Part shown: positions 1 through 7,746 of the stretch, in pieces
Layout: each line of letters begins with the position of its first letter
Numbering within the stretch: the first letter of the stretch is position 1
Assembly (NCBI RefSeq): GCF_918731615.1
Contig: NZ_OU957226.1
Location: 3,597,501-3,661,500 of the forward strand
Length of the DNA stretch: 64,000 nt
Reading direction: 5' to 3'
Origin: Flavobacterium sp. CECT 9288
Lineage (GTDB): Bacteria; Bacteroidota; Bacteroidia; Flavobacteriales; Flavobacteriaceae
The notes under the pieces: generated by a model
Seen by the model: only the letters and a program-made list of their open reading frames with translations
The model's database searches: none
What the model was told of the DNA's origin: nothing
Made by a program: the position numbers and the translations under genes

Positions 1-732
1 CAAACGGTAAGAAGAAGTTTTTTTGCTTCCATCTCCAAACGGGATCACAAAGGCCAATAATACTCCTGTTATGGTAGCATGTACTCCTGAATTTAGCATG
101 AAGTACCACATGGCTGCTCCTCCTATCAAGTATGGATAGAGTTGGTGCACGTTGCGTCTGTTAAAAATGAACAAAATCCCCATAATGGCAAATGCAATTC
201 CTAGATTGATGTAGTCAATACTTTCCGTGTAAAATACAGCAATGACTATTATAGCTCCTAAATCATCAATGACTGCCAATGCGGTTAAGAAAATTTTTAA
301 TGAAGTAGGAACTCTTTTGCCTAAAAGCGATAAAATTCCTATTGCAAACGCAATGTCTGTAGCCATAGGAATTCCAGCTCCGTTTTGTGTAATGGTACCA
401 AAGTTTAGCAATAAAAAAATCCCTGCCGGTACCAGCATTCCTCCCAAAGCCCCAAAAATGGGTAAAGCCGCATCTTTAATACTCGATAATTCTCCTTGAT
501 ATATTTCTCGTTCTAATTCTAAACCTATCAATAAAAAGAAAATAGTCATTAAACCATCATTAATCCAGTGGGTAATAGAATGGTGTGCAATTTCAGTTTC
601 CCAAAATGCAATATAATTGTTTTGTACTGCTGAGTTAGCCAATGCAATGGATAGTAAAGTCACAAAAAGTAATAAGATACCTCCTGCTTTTTCACTTTCA
701 AAAAAGGCTTTAAATGTTTTAGTTACTTTCAT
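1..732 (-). CDS. nhaA: Na+/H+ antiporter NhaA (partial, C-terminus outside window)
   Basis: This is an inner-membrane sodium/proton antiporter that expels Na+ in exchange for protons. The first 244 codons are present, beginning at the ATG on 730-732; the rest lies beyond the left edge. The translation shows the NhaA signatures GLELEREI, the TM4 motif ATDIAFAIG (with the aspartate equivalent to E. coli Asp133) and the TM5 pair in LTALAVIDDLGAI (equivalent to Asp163/Asp164). Several hydrophobic helices are evident. It is divergent from the dehydrogenase at 868, so the 135-base gap must hold both promoters. The family identification is secure; only the completeness of the gene is unknown. Confidence 0.96.
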   Translation of the reverse strand, partial: MKVTKTFKAFFESEKAGGILLLFVTLLSIALANSAVQNNYIAFWETEIAHHSITHWINDGLMTIFFLLIGLELEREIYQGELSSIKDAALPIFGALGGMLVPAGIFLLLNFGTITQNGAGIPMATDIAFAIGILSLLGKRVPTSLKIFLTALAVIDDLGAIIVIAVFYTESIDYINLGIAFAIMGILFIFNRRNVHQLYPYLIGGAAMWYFMLNSGVHATITGVLLAFVIPFGDGSKKTSSYRL

Positions 733-867
733 TATTTATTTTGAGTTTGCTTTGTTGGAGAGCGGATAATACAAAGTACAAATTTACAATTTTAAAGGCT
801 TATGGCATTCGTTTACTCCATAAACCGTATTTTTTTTGTTTATTTGAGTAATCAAAATTTAGAACAT

Positions 868-2217
868 ATGGCTATCAATATCCTTCACATAGACAGCAAT
901 CATCCTGTACTCTGGGATCAACTTCAAGCTGCTGGTTTTCATAATCACAGTGATTATGTTTCTTCAAAAGAGGAAATTGAATCTAAAATTGAGGATTATC
1001 ACGGAATCGTGATTAGAAGTCGTTTTAAGATTGACAAAATATTTTTAGACAAGGCAACAAATTTACAGTTTATAGCACGTGTGGGTGCTGGATTAGAAAG
1101 TATTGATTGTGATTATGCTACGCAAAAGGGCATTGCGCTTATAGCCGCACCCGAAGGTAATAGGAATGCAGTAGCAGAGCATTCGTTAGGAATGATTCTG
1201 TCATTGTTCAATAACTTGAATCAAGCGGATCAAGAAATTAGAGCAGGACAGTGGAATAGAGAAAGTAATAGAGGTCATGAGCTAGATGGCAAAACAGTAG
1301 GTATTATTGGCTACGGAAATATGGGAAAATCTTTTGCCAAAAAACTTCGAGGTTTTGATGTAAAAGTACTTTGCTACGACATTCTAGAAAACGTAGGCGA
1401 TGCCAATGCGAAACAAGTAACACTCGATACATTTCAGCAAGAAGTTGATGTGCTGAGCTTACACGTTCCTTGGACTCCAGAAACTGATAAAATGATCGAC
1501 GCATCCTTTATCAATAACTTTGCAAAGCCATTTTGGATTATCAACACCTCACGCGGGAACAATCTAGTCACCCAAGATTTGGTAGCAGCTTTACAAGCAG
1601 GAAAAATTCTTGGTGCGGGTCTTGATGTTTTGGAATATGAAAAACTTTCTTTTGAAACTCTTTTCAGTGACAAAAATACTCCCGAAGCGTTTCAATATTT
1701 ACTGCAAGCTAAAAATGTAATTTTAACGCCTCATATTGCGGGTTGGACTGTGGAAAGTAAGGAACGATTAGCACAAGTTATTGTAGATAAAATAAAAGCA
1801 AAGTATTTTGGTCAAGCCAAAGATATCGAGCCAGAAGAGCTCGTAACTGGAATTGGAGGTTTCTTTTTTAAGTCCAATGCCCCTAAAGGTTTAACGGCTT
1901 GGTACGAAAAGCATTTGGGTTTAAAAACAGATCAATACGGAGCTACTTTTTGGTGGAAAGATAAGAACGGCGCGGATTGTTCTACCCAATGGTCGCCTTT
2001 TGCTGCAGATACTACTTATTTTGAACCAAGCAAAAAAGAGTTCATGCAAAACTTTAGAGTGCTTGATTTAGAGGTATTATTGAAAAAATTAATACAAGAA
2101 GGTGTAACAATTGTGGGTGATATGCAGACTTATGAGTACGGAAAATTTGCTTGGATACTGGATTGCGAAGGAAATAAAATTGAACTTTGGGAGCCAATTG
2201 ACGCTGCCTTTTTATAA
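868..2217 (+). CDS. D-2-hydroxyacid dehydrogenase (SerA-like) fused to a VOC/glyoxalase-fold domain
   Basis: Residues 1 to about 320 form an NAD-dependent D-2-hydroxyacid dehydrogenase. The Rossmann glycine motif GIIGYGNMGKS lies near residue 148, the catalytic arginine region INTSRGNN and catalytic histidine region LTPHIAGWT follow, and RVGAGLESID is the substrate-side loop. From about residue 326 (VTGIGGFFFKS) to the end at 449 the protein is a second domain typical of VOC (glyoxalase/bleomycin-resistance fold) proteins, ending in GNKIELWEP. The frame is continuous with no stop between. I chose the ATG at 868 because family members begin at this point; the upstream in-frame extension to 802 does not look like protein. 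The reaction is probably on a phosphoglycerate-like hydroxyacid, but the substrate is not determined, so no gene symbol is given. Confidence 0.9.
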   Translation: MAINILHIDSNHPVLWDQLQAAGFHNHSDYVSSKEEIESKIEDYHGIVIRSRFKIDKIFLDKATNLQFIARVGAGLESIDCDYATQKGIALIAAPEGNRNAVAEHSLGMILSLFNNLNQADQEIRAGQWNRESNRGHELDGKTVGIIGYGNMGKSFAKKLRGFDVKVLCYDILENVGDANAKQVTLDTFQQEVDVLSLHVPWTPETDKMIDASFINNFAKPFWIINTSRGNNLVTQDLVAALQAGKILGAGLDVLEYEKLSFETLFSDKNTPEAFQYLLQAKNVILTPHIAGWTVESKERLAQVIVDKIKAKYFGQAKDIEPEELVTGIGGFFFKSNAPKGLTAWYEKHLGLKTDQYGATFWWKDKNGADCSTQWSPFAADTTYFEPSKKEFMQNFRVLDLEVLLKKLIQEGVTIVGDMQTYEYGKFAWILDCEGNKIELWEPIDAAFL

Positions 2218-2260
2218 ATGAGAATATATAAACTACTTAATTAACTAATATTAACTAACG

Positions 2261-2542
2261 ATGGAAAATCAAAAATACGAATCTTGGAATCAACCACAAC
2301 ATAACCGACAAGACAATAAGAAACTTCCAGCAGGGTTGCTCGCTATTCTTTTAGGACCTTTAGCAATTCATAAGTTTTTTTTGGGTTACACCACCGAAGG
2401 GATTATTTGGTTATTGATTAGTTTGTTTACCTGTGGAACCGTAACGACTTTATTAGGACTTATTGAAGGGATTATTTATTTGACAAAATCAGATGAAGAG
2501 TTTTATCAAACGTATCAAGTAGGTAAGAAGGCATGGTTTTAA
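2261..2542 (+). CDS. TM2 domain-containing membrane protein
   Basis: This 93-residue protein has a polar N-terminus (about 25 residues) followed by a TM2 domain: a first hydrophobic helix around AGLLAILLGPLAIHKFFLGY, a short turn (TTEG) and a second helix around GIIWLLISLFTCG, with a third hydrophobic stretch after it. The G-x-HKFFLG signature at the end of the first helix is typical of the family. TM2 proteins are small membrane proteins of unclear function. It lies 43 bases after the dehydrogenase on the same strand and is followed at once by a strong terminator, so the two may be co-transcribed. Confidence 0.88.
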   Translation: MENQKYESWNQPQHNRQDNKKLPAGLLAILLGPLAIHKFFLGYTTEGIIWLLISLFTCGTVTTLLGLIEGIIYLTKSDEEFYQTYQVGKKAWF

Positions 2543-2548
2543 AACATA

Positions 2549-2587
2549 AAAATCCCGTCTTATCTTTTTAGGACGAGACGGGATTTA
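2549..2587. terminator. Bidirectional terminator
   Basis: Inverted arms AAATCCCGTCT and AGACGGGATTT enclose a short loop, with A-rich sequence on the left and T-rich on the right. It sits between the convergent TM2 gene (+) and acyltransferase gene (-), so it can serve both. Confidence 0.85.
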
Positions 2588-2603
2588 TATAATGCTACTG
2601 ATA

Positions 2604-4406
2604 TTAATCTTCTTTTTCGGCTAATTTTCGTTCTAGTTCGGCCTGAAATTCTTCCATTACCGGTTTCATAGTGCTTTCGGGAATGTCAGCTATTCTTATG
2701 TACATGAGGCCATCTACCGCGTTATTAAATAGTGGATCTACATTAAAGGCCACAACTTTGGCGTTTTGTTTGATGTATTTTTTAATCAAAACAGGTAAGC
2801 GCAAACTGCCAGGTTCCAATTCGTCAATTATTTTGTCAAATTTATTCAAATCAGCTTCAGTCTCGTTGAAAATGAAATCTTTGTCGGCATCTTTAAGTTT
2901 GACTTTATATGCTTTTTTAGGATGAATATATTGAGCAATATAAGGATCATAATAATTTGATTTCATAAACTCAATCATCAGTGATTTTGAAAAATCAGAA
3001 AATTGATTGCTGATACTTACCCCGCCCAATAAAAATTTATGCTCTGGATAACGTAATGTAGTGTGCATAATTCCTTTCCAAAGCAAGAAAAGTGGCATTG
3101 GTTTTTGTTGGTATTCCTTAATGATAAACGCGCGACCCATTTCTATGGATTTGTGCATCATATCATATAATTCAGGTTCAAATCTAAATAAATCGTTGAG
3201 GTAAAAACCATTTATACCATATTTAGGGTAAATTTCGGCTCCTAATCCCATGCGGTATGCACCTGCAATTTTGTTAGCTTCGTTATCCCATAAAAATAAG
3301 TGGTGGTAATATTGATCGTGCTTGTCAAGATCTATAGATTCATTGGTACCTTCACCTACTTCTCTAAAAGTAATTTCGCGAAGACGACCTATTTCATGAA
3401 GAATATTTGGAATTTTTGAAGCTCTTGCAAAAAACACTTCGTAGTTTTTGCTTTGCAGTAAGCGGCAATCTGTTGTACGCAATCCTTCTACTTCCTTGAT
3501 CATTTTGTCTTGGCTTGCAGCCGTGACAATCGTTTTTGGACTTTTAGGAATTTTTAAGGTAGGAGTAGGTAAAAATGGGCTTTCCTTTTCAAAAGGATTA
3601 GCCAGCATATAGGTTTTCTTCCTTAAAAACTCAGAGTATTCCTCAAGAGTAGTATGTTCATTTTGCTCATTTACAGAGATTGGTTTGCCTATACGAACTT
3701 TGATTACTCTACGTTTTTGACTAAAAACTTCAGAGGGTAATTTTGCGGTTCTAAAAGTCCCACTAATCTTAGAAAGTAAATAAAACAACCTACTGTTTTT
3801 AGCATGAAAATAGATAGGGATAACTGGAACTTGTGCTTTTCTAATGACTTTAATAGCGCCCTCTTCCCAAGGTTTGTCTACCATTAACTTACCATCTTTA
3901 TAAGTAGAGACTTCACCTGCAGGAAACATACCTAATGGTTTGCCATCACTTAAATGACGGAGTGTCTCTTTAATACCTACCACACTTGATTTTACATCCT
4001 TATGATTTTCAAAAGGATTTACAGGCATGATGTATTTTTTTAACGGAGTTATGCGGTGCAATAAAAAATTAGCGATAATTTTAAAATTTGGCTCGCGTTC
4101 TAGCATTAATTTTAATAACAAAACCCCGTCAATTCCGCCAAGTGGGTGGTTTGAGATGGTTATATAAGCGCCTTCTTTTGGTAATCTTTTTAAGTCTTCT
4201 TCTGGGATTTCGAATTTTATTTTTAAATCATCAAGAACTCCATTCAAAAAAGCGACATCTTCTAGGTGTTTGTTTCTATTGTATACTTTATTCAAGGTAG
4301 AGATTTTTAGCACCTTCATTAATATCCAGCCAGAAAACGTACCCAAAACGCCGTACTTGTCTGCATTAATAGCTTTTGCAACTTCTTTTGCGGTAACTAG
4401 ACCCAT
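2604..4406 (-). CDS. olsF: Bifunctional acyltransferase, OlsF-type (lysophospholipid acyltransferase + GNAT/hemolysin-like domain)
   Basis: This 600-residue two-domain protein would make ornithine- or glycine-type aminolipids. The N-terminal half is a PlsC-like O-acyltransferase: NHPLGGIDG near residue 87 is the acyltransferase histidine-aspartate motif in the spaced form found in this group, and FPAGEVS near residue 160 corresponds to the second motif. The C-terminal half, from about residue 320, resembles the hemolysin/GNAT-like N-acyltransferase (OlsB-like), with DLFRFEPELY and MGRAFI. Bifunctional OlsF of this order is known from Serratia proteamaculans and Flavobacterium johnsoniae. The head amino acid cannot be told from sequence. 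It is transcribed alone, convergent with the TM2 gene. Confidence 0.82.
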   Translation of the reverse strand: MGLVTAKEVAKAINADKYGVLGTFSGWILMKVLKISTLNKVYNRNKHLEDVAFLNGVLDDLKIKFEIPEEDLKRLPKEGAYITISNHPLGGIDGVLLLKLMLEREPNFKIIANFLLHRITPLKKYIMPVNPFENHKDVKSSVVGIKETLRHLSDGKPLGMFPAGEVSTYKDGKLMVDKPWEEGAIKVIRKAQVPVIPIYFHAKNSRLFYLLSKISGTFRTAKLPSEVFSQKRRVIKVRIGKPISVNEQNEHTTLEEYSEFLRKKTYMLANPFEKESPFLPTPTLKIPKSPKTIVTAASQDKMIKEVEGLRTTDCRLLQSKNYEVFFARASKIPNILHEIGRLREITFREVGEGTNESIDLDKHDQYYHHLFLWDNEANKIAGAYRMGLGAEIYPKYGINGFYLNDLFRFEPELYDMMHKSIEMGRAFIIKEYQQKPMPLFLLWKGIMHTTLRYPEHKFLLGGVSISNQFSDFSKSLMIEFMKSNYYDPYIAQYIHPKKAYKVKLKDADKDFIFNETEADLNKFDKIIDELEPGSLRLPVLIKKYIKQNAKVVAFNVDPLFNNAVDGLMYIRIADIPESTMKPVMEEFQAELERKLAEKED

Positions 4407-4612
4407 GTATTTTTTTTCTTTATTTTAGTGCAAGAAACAAAGATAGCAAAAAACTCCATTTTCTCTATTTTTCTACATCAAACTTCTACTTTTTTGTTAC
4501 ATTTGAAACGTATATTTTTAAACAAGATTTTAAAACTGATACATAAAATTGGGTATTATGGTTCTAAATTAAGCCTGATGATTTTAAATGTTAATTTCAA
4601 TTTTTTTTCCTG

Positions 4613-5374
4613 ATGAGAATTATTTCATACAATGTAAATGGTATAAGAGCAGCCATTACAAAAGGTTTTCTAGAATGGTTACAGCACGCAAATCCTGATG
4701 TTATTTGCCTACAAGAAATTAAAGCTACTGAAGATCAAATTCCAGTTGATGCCATTACGCAAGCAGGTTATCCGTATCAATATTATTATCCAGCTACAAA
4801 AAAAGGGTACAGTGGTGTAGCCATTTTGTCTAAAACAAAACCTAATTCGGTTTTTTATGGTACTGGAATTGAGCATATGGATTTTGAAGGACGTAATCTT
4901 CGAGCTGATTTTGATTCAGTGTCTATTATGAGTTTGTACTTGCCTTCTGGAACAAATATGGATAGATTGGATCATAAATTTATGTTTATGGATGATTTTC
5001 AAAACTACATCAACGAACTCAAAAAAGAGATTCCAAACCTTATTATTTGCGGAGATTACAACATCTGCCATGAAGCAATAGATATTCACGATCCTGTGCG
5101 GAATAAAAATGTTTCTGGATTTCTTCCTCAAGAAAGAGCTTGGCTTGATCAGTTTATGAAATCAGGATTTGTAGATAGTTTTAGACATTTTAACAGTGAA
5201 CCGCATCAATATTCATGGTGGAGTTACCGTGCTGGAGCAAGAGGAAATAATAAAGGATGGAGGATTGATTACAATCTTGTAAGTGAAAATTTAAAACATA
5301 AATTAAAAAGAGCTGTAATTTTAGCCGATGCTGTTCACTCAGATCATTGCCCTATTTTGGTCGAAATAGAATAG
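4613..5374 (+). CDS. xth: Exodeoxyribonuclease III (AP endonuclease)
   Basis: A 253-residue EEP-superfamily nuclease that cuts DNA at abasic sites and removes 3' blocking groups in base-excision repair. It begins MRIISYNVNGIRAA, has the metal-binding glutamate in CLQEIKA (residue 35), the active-site GDYNICH motif near residue 145, the substrate-contact W in GWRIDYNLVS and the catalytic SDHCPI near the C-terminus. Length and motif order match ExoA/Xth of other Bacteroidota. The ATG at 4613 fits the conserved N-terminus exactly. It stands alone between the divergent acyltransferase gene and a lipoprotein gene. Confidence 0.95.
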   Translation: MRIISYNVNGIRAAITKGFLEWLQHANPDVICLQEIKATEDQIPVDAITQAGYPYQYYYPATKKGYSGVAILSKTKPNSVFYGTGIEHMDFEGRNLRADFDSVSIMSLYLPSGTNMDRLDHKFMFMDDFQNYINELKKEIPNLIICGDYNICHEAIDIHDPVRNKNVSGFLPQERAWLDQFMKSGFVDSFRHFNSEPHQYSWWSYRAGARGNNKGWRIDYNLVSENLKHKLKRAVILADAVHSDHCPILVEIE

Positions 5375-5574
5375 TAGGATCATAAGCTAGTTCATGCTAT
5401 TCGCTATAAATGTAATTCACTGAACTCCGATGTAAATAAAAGTTGAATGAAGTATTCTTATTGTTTTTAAAGAAAAACAACAAGGATTTTTACTGCTATC
5501 GGGGCTACAAGAATACTCAAAGCTTAATGATTTCGGTCTAATAAACAATTGAATCAACATAAATACTAAAATAA

Positions 5575-6516
5575 ATGATAAAAAAAATTTCAATCGGATT
5601 GTTGGTACTCGCATTATCAACATCTTGTGTTTCCAAGAAAATATACAATGATCTAGAAAGTAAATTTACAGATCTTAAAAAAGAAAATAGAACTTTAGCT
5701 GATGAAAACGCAGCGTTATCGCAAGCTAAAAACCAACTTGAAATAGACCGAGACGCCTTAAAAGCTGATCTTGATAAATCTACAGTTGCTCTTGCCAAAG
5801 CAGCAGCAGATTTAGAAGCAAGTAAAAACAAGTATAAAGTGCTTCAAGATTCCTATACCGCTCTAGAGAAAAATAGTGGTGATGCGCTACAAAGCAACAT
5901 GAAGAAAAATAGGGATTTGCTGGATCAACTAGATGAAAAAGGGAGAGCACTAGCACTAGAGCAAGAGCGTTTGAGTAAAAGTGCACAAAGACTTAAAGAA
6001 CTTGAAGATTTGATTGCTGCTAAGGAAGCAAGCATGAAAAAACTAAAAGAAACTTTGTCTAAGGCCTTGAATAGTTTTGAAGGAAAGGGTCTTACTGTTC
6101 AACAAAAAAACGGAAAAGTATATGTATCTATGGAGAATAAACTTCTTTTTAACTCTGGGAGTTGGGCAGTAGGATCTGAGGGTAAAAAAGCAGTTGTTGA
6201 ATTAGGAAAAGTACTGGGAGATAATCCAGATATTTCCGTGCTGATTGAAGGTCACACAGATGATGATGCCTTTACAGCATCTGGCCCTATTGCAGATAAC
6301 TGGGATTTGTCTACAAAAAGAGCTACAGCAATTGTGGGTATTTTGAGCGAGAATAAAAAAATCAACAAACAAAATTTAACTGCGGCGGGAAGAGGTGAGT
6401 TTTCACCTCTTGGAAGTAATTCCACTGCTGAGGGCAAAGCTAAAAACCGTAGAATCGAAATTATCTTAACGCCAAGATTAGATGCTATTGCAGATATGTT
6501 GAATGAGATTAATTAA
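5575..6516 (+). CDS. OmpA-family peptidoglycan-binding lipoprotein with coiled coil
   Basis: The 313-residue product starts with a lipoprotein signal peptide ending in the lipobox LSTSC (Cys about residue 18). A long heptad-rich, Lys/Glu/Ala-rich coiled coil covers about residues 25-165. The C-terminal OmpA-like domain (about 190-300) contains VLIEGHTDDDAF, NWDLSTKRATAIV and the arginine-rich end KNRRIEIIL, which binds diaminopimelate in peptidoglycan. It would tether the outer membrane to the cell wall. The gene is monocistronic in appearance and is followed by an intergenic palindromic repeat. Confidence 0.9.
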   Translation: MIKKISIGLLVLALSTSCVSKKIYNDLESKFTDLKKENRTLADENAALSQAKNQLEIDRDALKADLDKSTVALAKAAADLEASKNKYKVLQDSYTALEKNSGDALQSNMKKNRDLLDQLDEKGRALALEQERLSKSAQRLKELEDLIAAKEASMKKLKETLSKALNSFEGKGLTVQQKNGKVYVSMENKLLFNSGSWAVGSEGKKAVVELGKVLGDNPDISVLIEGHTDDDAFTASGPIADNWDLSTKRATAIVGILSENKKINKQNLTAAGRGEFSPLGSNSTAEGKAKNRRIEIILTPRLDAIADMLNEIN

Positions 6517-6525
6517 TTTTTCTAC

Positions 6526-6600
6526 AGTCAAAAGTCATAAAGTCGTCAATTTAAATAACTGACTTTATGACTTTTGACTTTATAACGTTATGACTTTATG
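6526..6600. repeat. Intergenic palindromic repeat with a partial third copy
   Basis: A perfect 19-base inverted repeat occupies 6526-6544 and 6561-6579 (agtcaaaagtcataaagtc and its complement) around a 16-base spacer. A partial extra copy of the right arm, tgactttatg, follows at 6591-6600 and runs into the aldo/keto reductase start codon. The architecture recurs at 30564 and 50747 with different sequence. It could act as a terminator for the OmpA-type gene, but it has no T tract. Confidence 0.85.
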
Positions 6601-7635
6601 AAATACACTACTTTACCCAATTCTGATGTAAAAGTCAGTAAAATATGTCTGGGAACAATGACTTTTGGTCAACAAAATACTGAGGCTGAGGGTCACGCCC
6701 AAATGGATTATGCACATGAAAACGGTATTAATTTCTTTGATACAGCCGAGATGTACTCTGTTCCAGCACGCGAGGAAACTTATGGAAGTACCGAGAAAAT
6801 TATTGGCTCTTGGTTCAAAAAAACGGGAAAGAGAGACGAGGTAATTTTGGCATCTAAAATAGTAGGTCCTAATGTCAATTTTGGTTACATGCGAGAGAAC
6901 TTAGATTTTTCACCTGCAAGTTTAACCCATGCCTTAGAGGCAAGTCTTACTAGATTACAAACCGATTATATAGATCTGTACCAATTGCACTGGCCAGAGA
7001 GAAAAACCAATTTTTTTGGGCAACGTGGTTTTAAATCACAAGAAGATGCTTGGGAAGATAACATTCAAGCTGTGCTAGAAACCCTCGACGGATTTATAAA
7101 ACAAGGGAAAATTAAACACATTGGTCTTTCTAACGAGACTCCATGGGGAATTATGCGTTTCTTAGAAGAGGCGAAGTATAAAAACTTACCTAAAATTAAA
7201 ACCATTCAAAATCCGTATTCTTTATTGAATAGACTTTTTGAAAATGGTTCAGCTGAGATTTGTACAAGAGAACAAGTAGGGTTGCTGGCTTATTCGCCAA
7301 TGGCTTTTGGAGTTTTGTCAGGTAAGTTTCTTACTGGTGAAAGTCATCCAAATGCTAGACTTTCATTGTTTCCGCAGTTCTCAAGATATAACAGTGCACA
7401 AAGTACACAAGCTACACAAATGTATCAGGAAATTGCGGTAAAAAACGGACTTACGCTTACGGAATTATCATTGGCATTTGTCGCGCAACAATCGTTTGTT
7501 ACCAGCACCATTATTGGCGCGACCAGTTTAGATCAATTAAAAGAAAATTGTAATACCATACACGTAACACTTTCAGATGATATTTTAAAAGCTATTGATG
7601 AGGTGCAAGCTTTAATTCCGGATCCGGCACCATAA
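6598..7635 (+). CDS. Aldo/keto reductase, Tas-like
   Basis: A 345-residue NADPH-dependent TIM-barrel oxidoreductase. The four catalytic residues of the superfamily are visible: Asp and Tyr in FFDTAEMY, Lys in ILASKIVG and His in YQLHWPE. The N-terminus MKYTTLPNSDVKVSKICLG and the insertion containing NFFGQRGF match the Tas branch, whose physiological substrate is uncertain. The ATG overlaps the last bases of the upstream palindromic repeat, so the leader is extremely short unless transcription reads through from the gene before. It ends before a bidirectional terminator. Confidence 0.93.
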   Translation: MKYTTLPNSDVKVSKICLGTMTFGQQNTEAEGHAQMDYAHENGINFFDTAEMYSVPAREETYGSTEKIIGSWFKKTGKRDEVILASKIVGPNVNFGYMRENLDFSPASLTHALEASLTRLQTDYIDLYQLHWPERKTNFFGQRGFKSQEDAWEDNIQAVLETLDGFIKQGKIKHIGLSNETPWGIMRFLEEAKYKNLPKIKTIQNPYSLLNRLFENGSAEICTREQVGLLAYSPMAFGVLSGKFLTGESHPNARLSLFPQFSRYNSAQSTQATQMYQEIAVKNGLTLTELSLAFVAQQSFVTSTIIGATSLDQLKENCNTIHVTLSDDILKAIDEVQALIPDPAP

Positions 7636-7688
7636 TTTGATAATAGTATTTTTTTAAGAACAACTATTAGCAATGAGCCTTCCTTAAC

Positions 7689-7737
7689 AAAAACTCCAGC
7701 AGAAAAATGAATCTTTCGGCTGGAGTTTTTAGTTTTT
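7689..7737. terminator. Bidirectional terminator
   Basis: Arms AAAAACTCCAGC (7689-7700) and GCTGGAGTTTTT (7719-7730) flank an 18-base loop and are followed by a T run. It lies between the convergent aldo/keto reductase (+) and GT51 (-) genes. Confidence 0.8.
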
Positions 7738-7746
7738 TTGAGAGAT

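Noticed and set aside
242..499. 85-residue plus-strand open frame
   Set aside because: It is the antisense of nhaA, whose motifs are clear on the minus strand.
4428..4613. 61-residue open frame between the acyltransferase gene and xth
   Set aside because: Composition is that of translated AT-rich promoter DNA (Phe/Leu/Ile/Lys only); no homology-like features.
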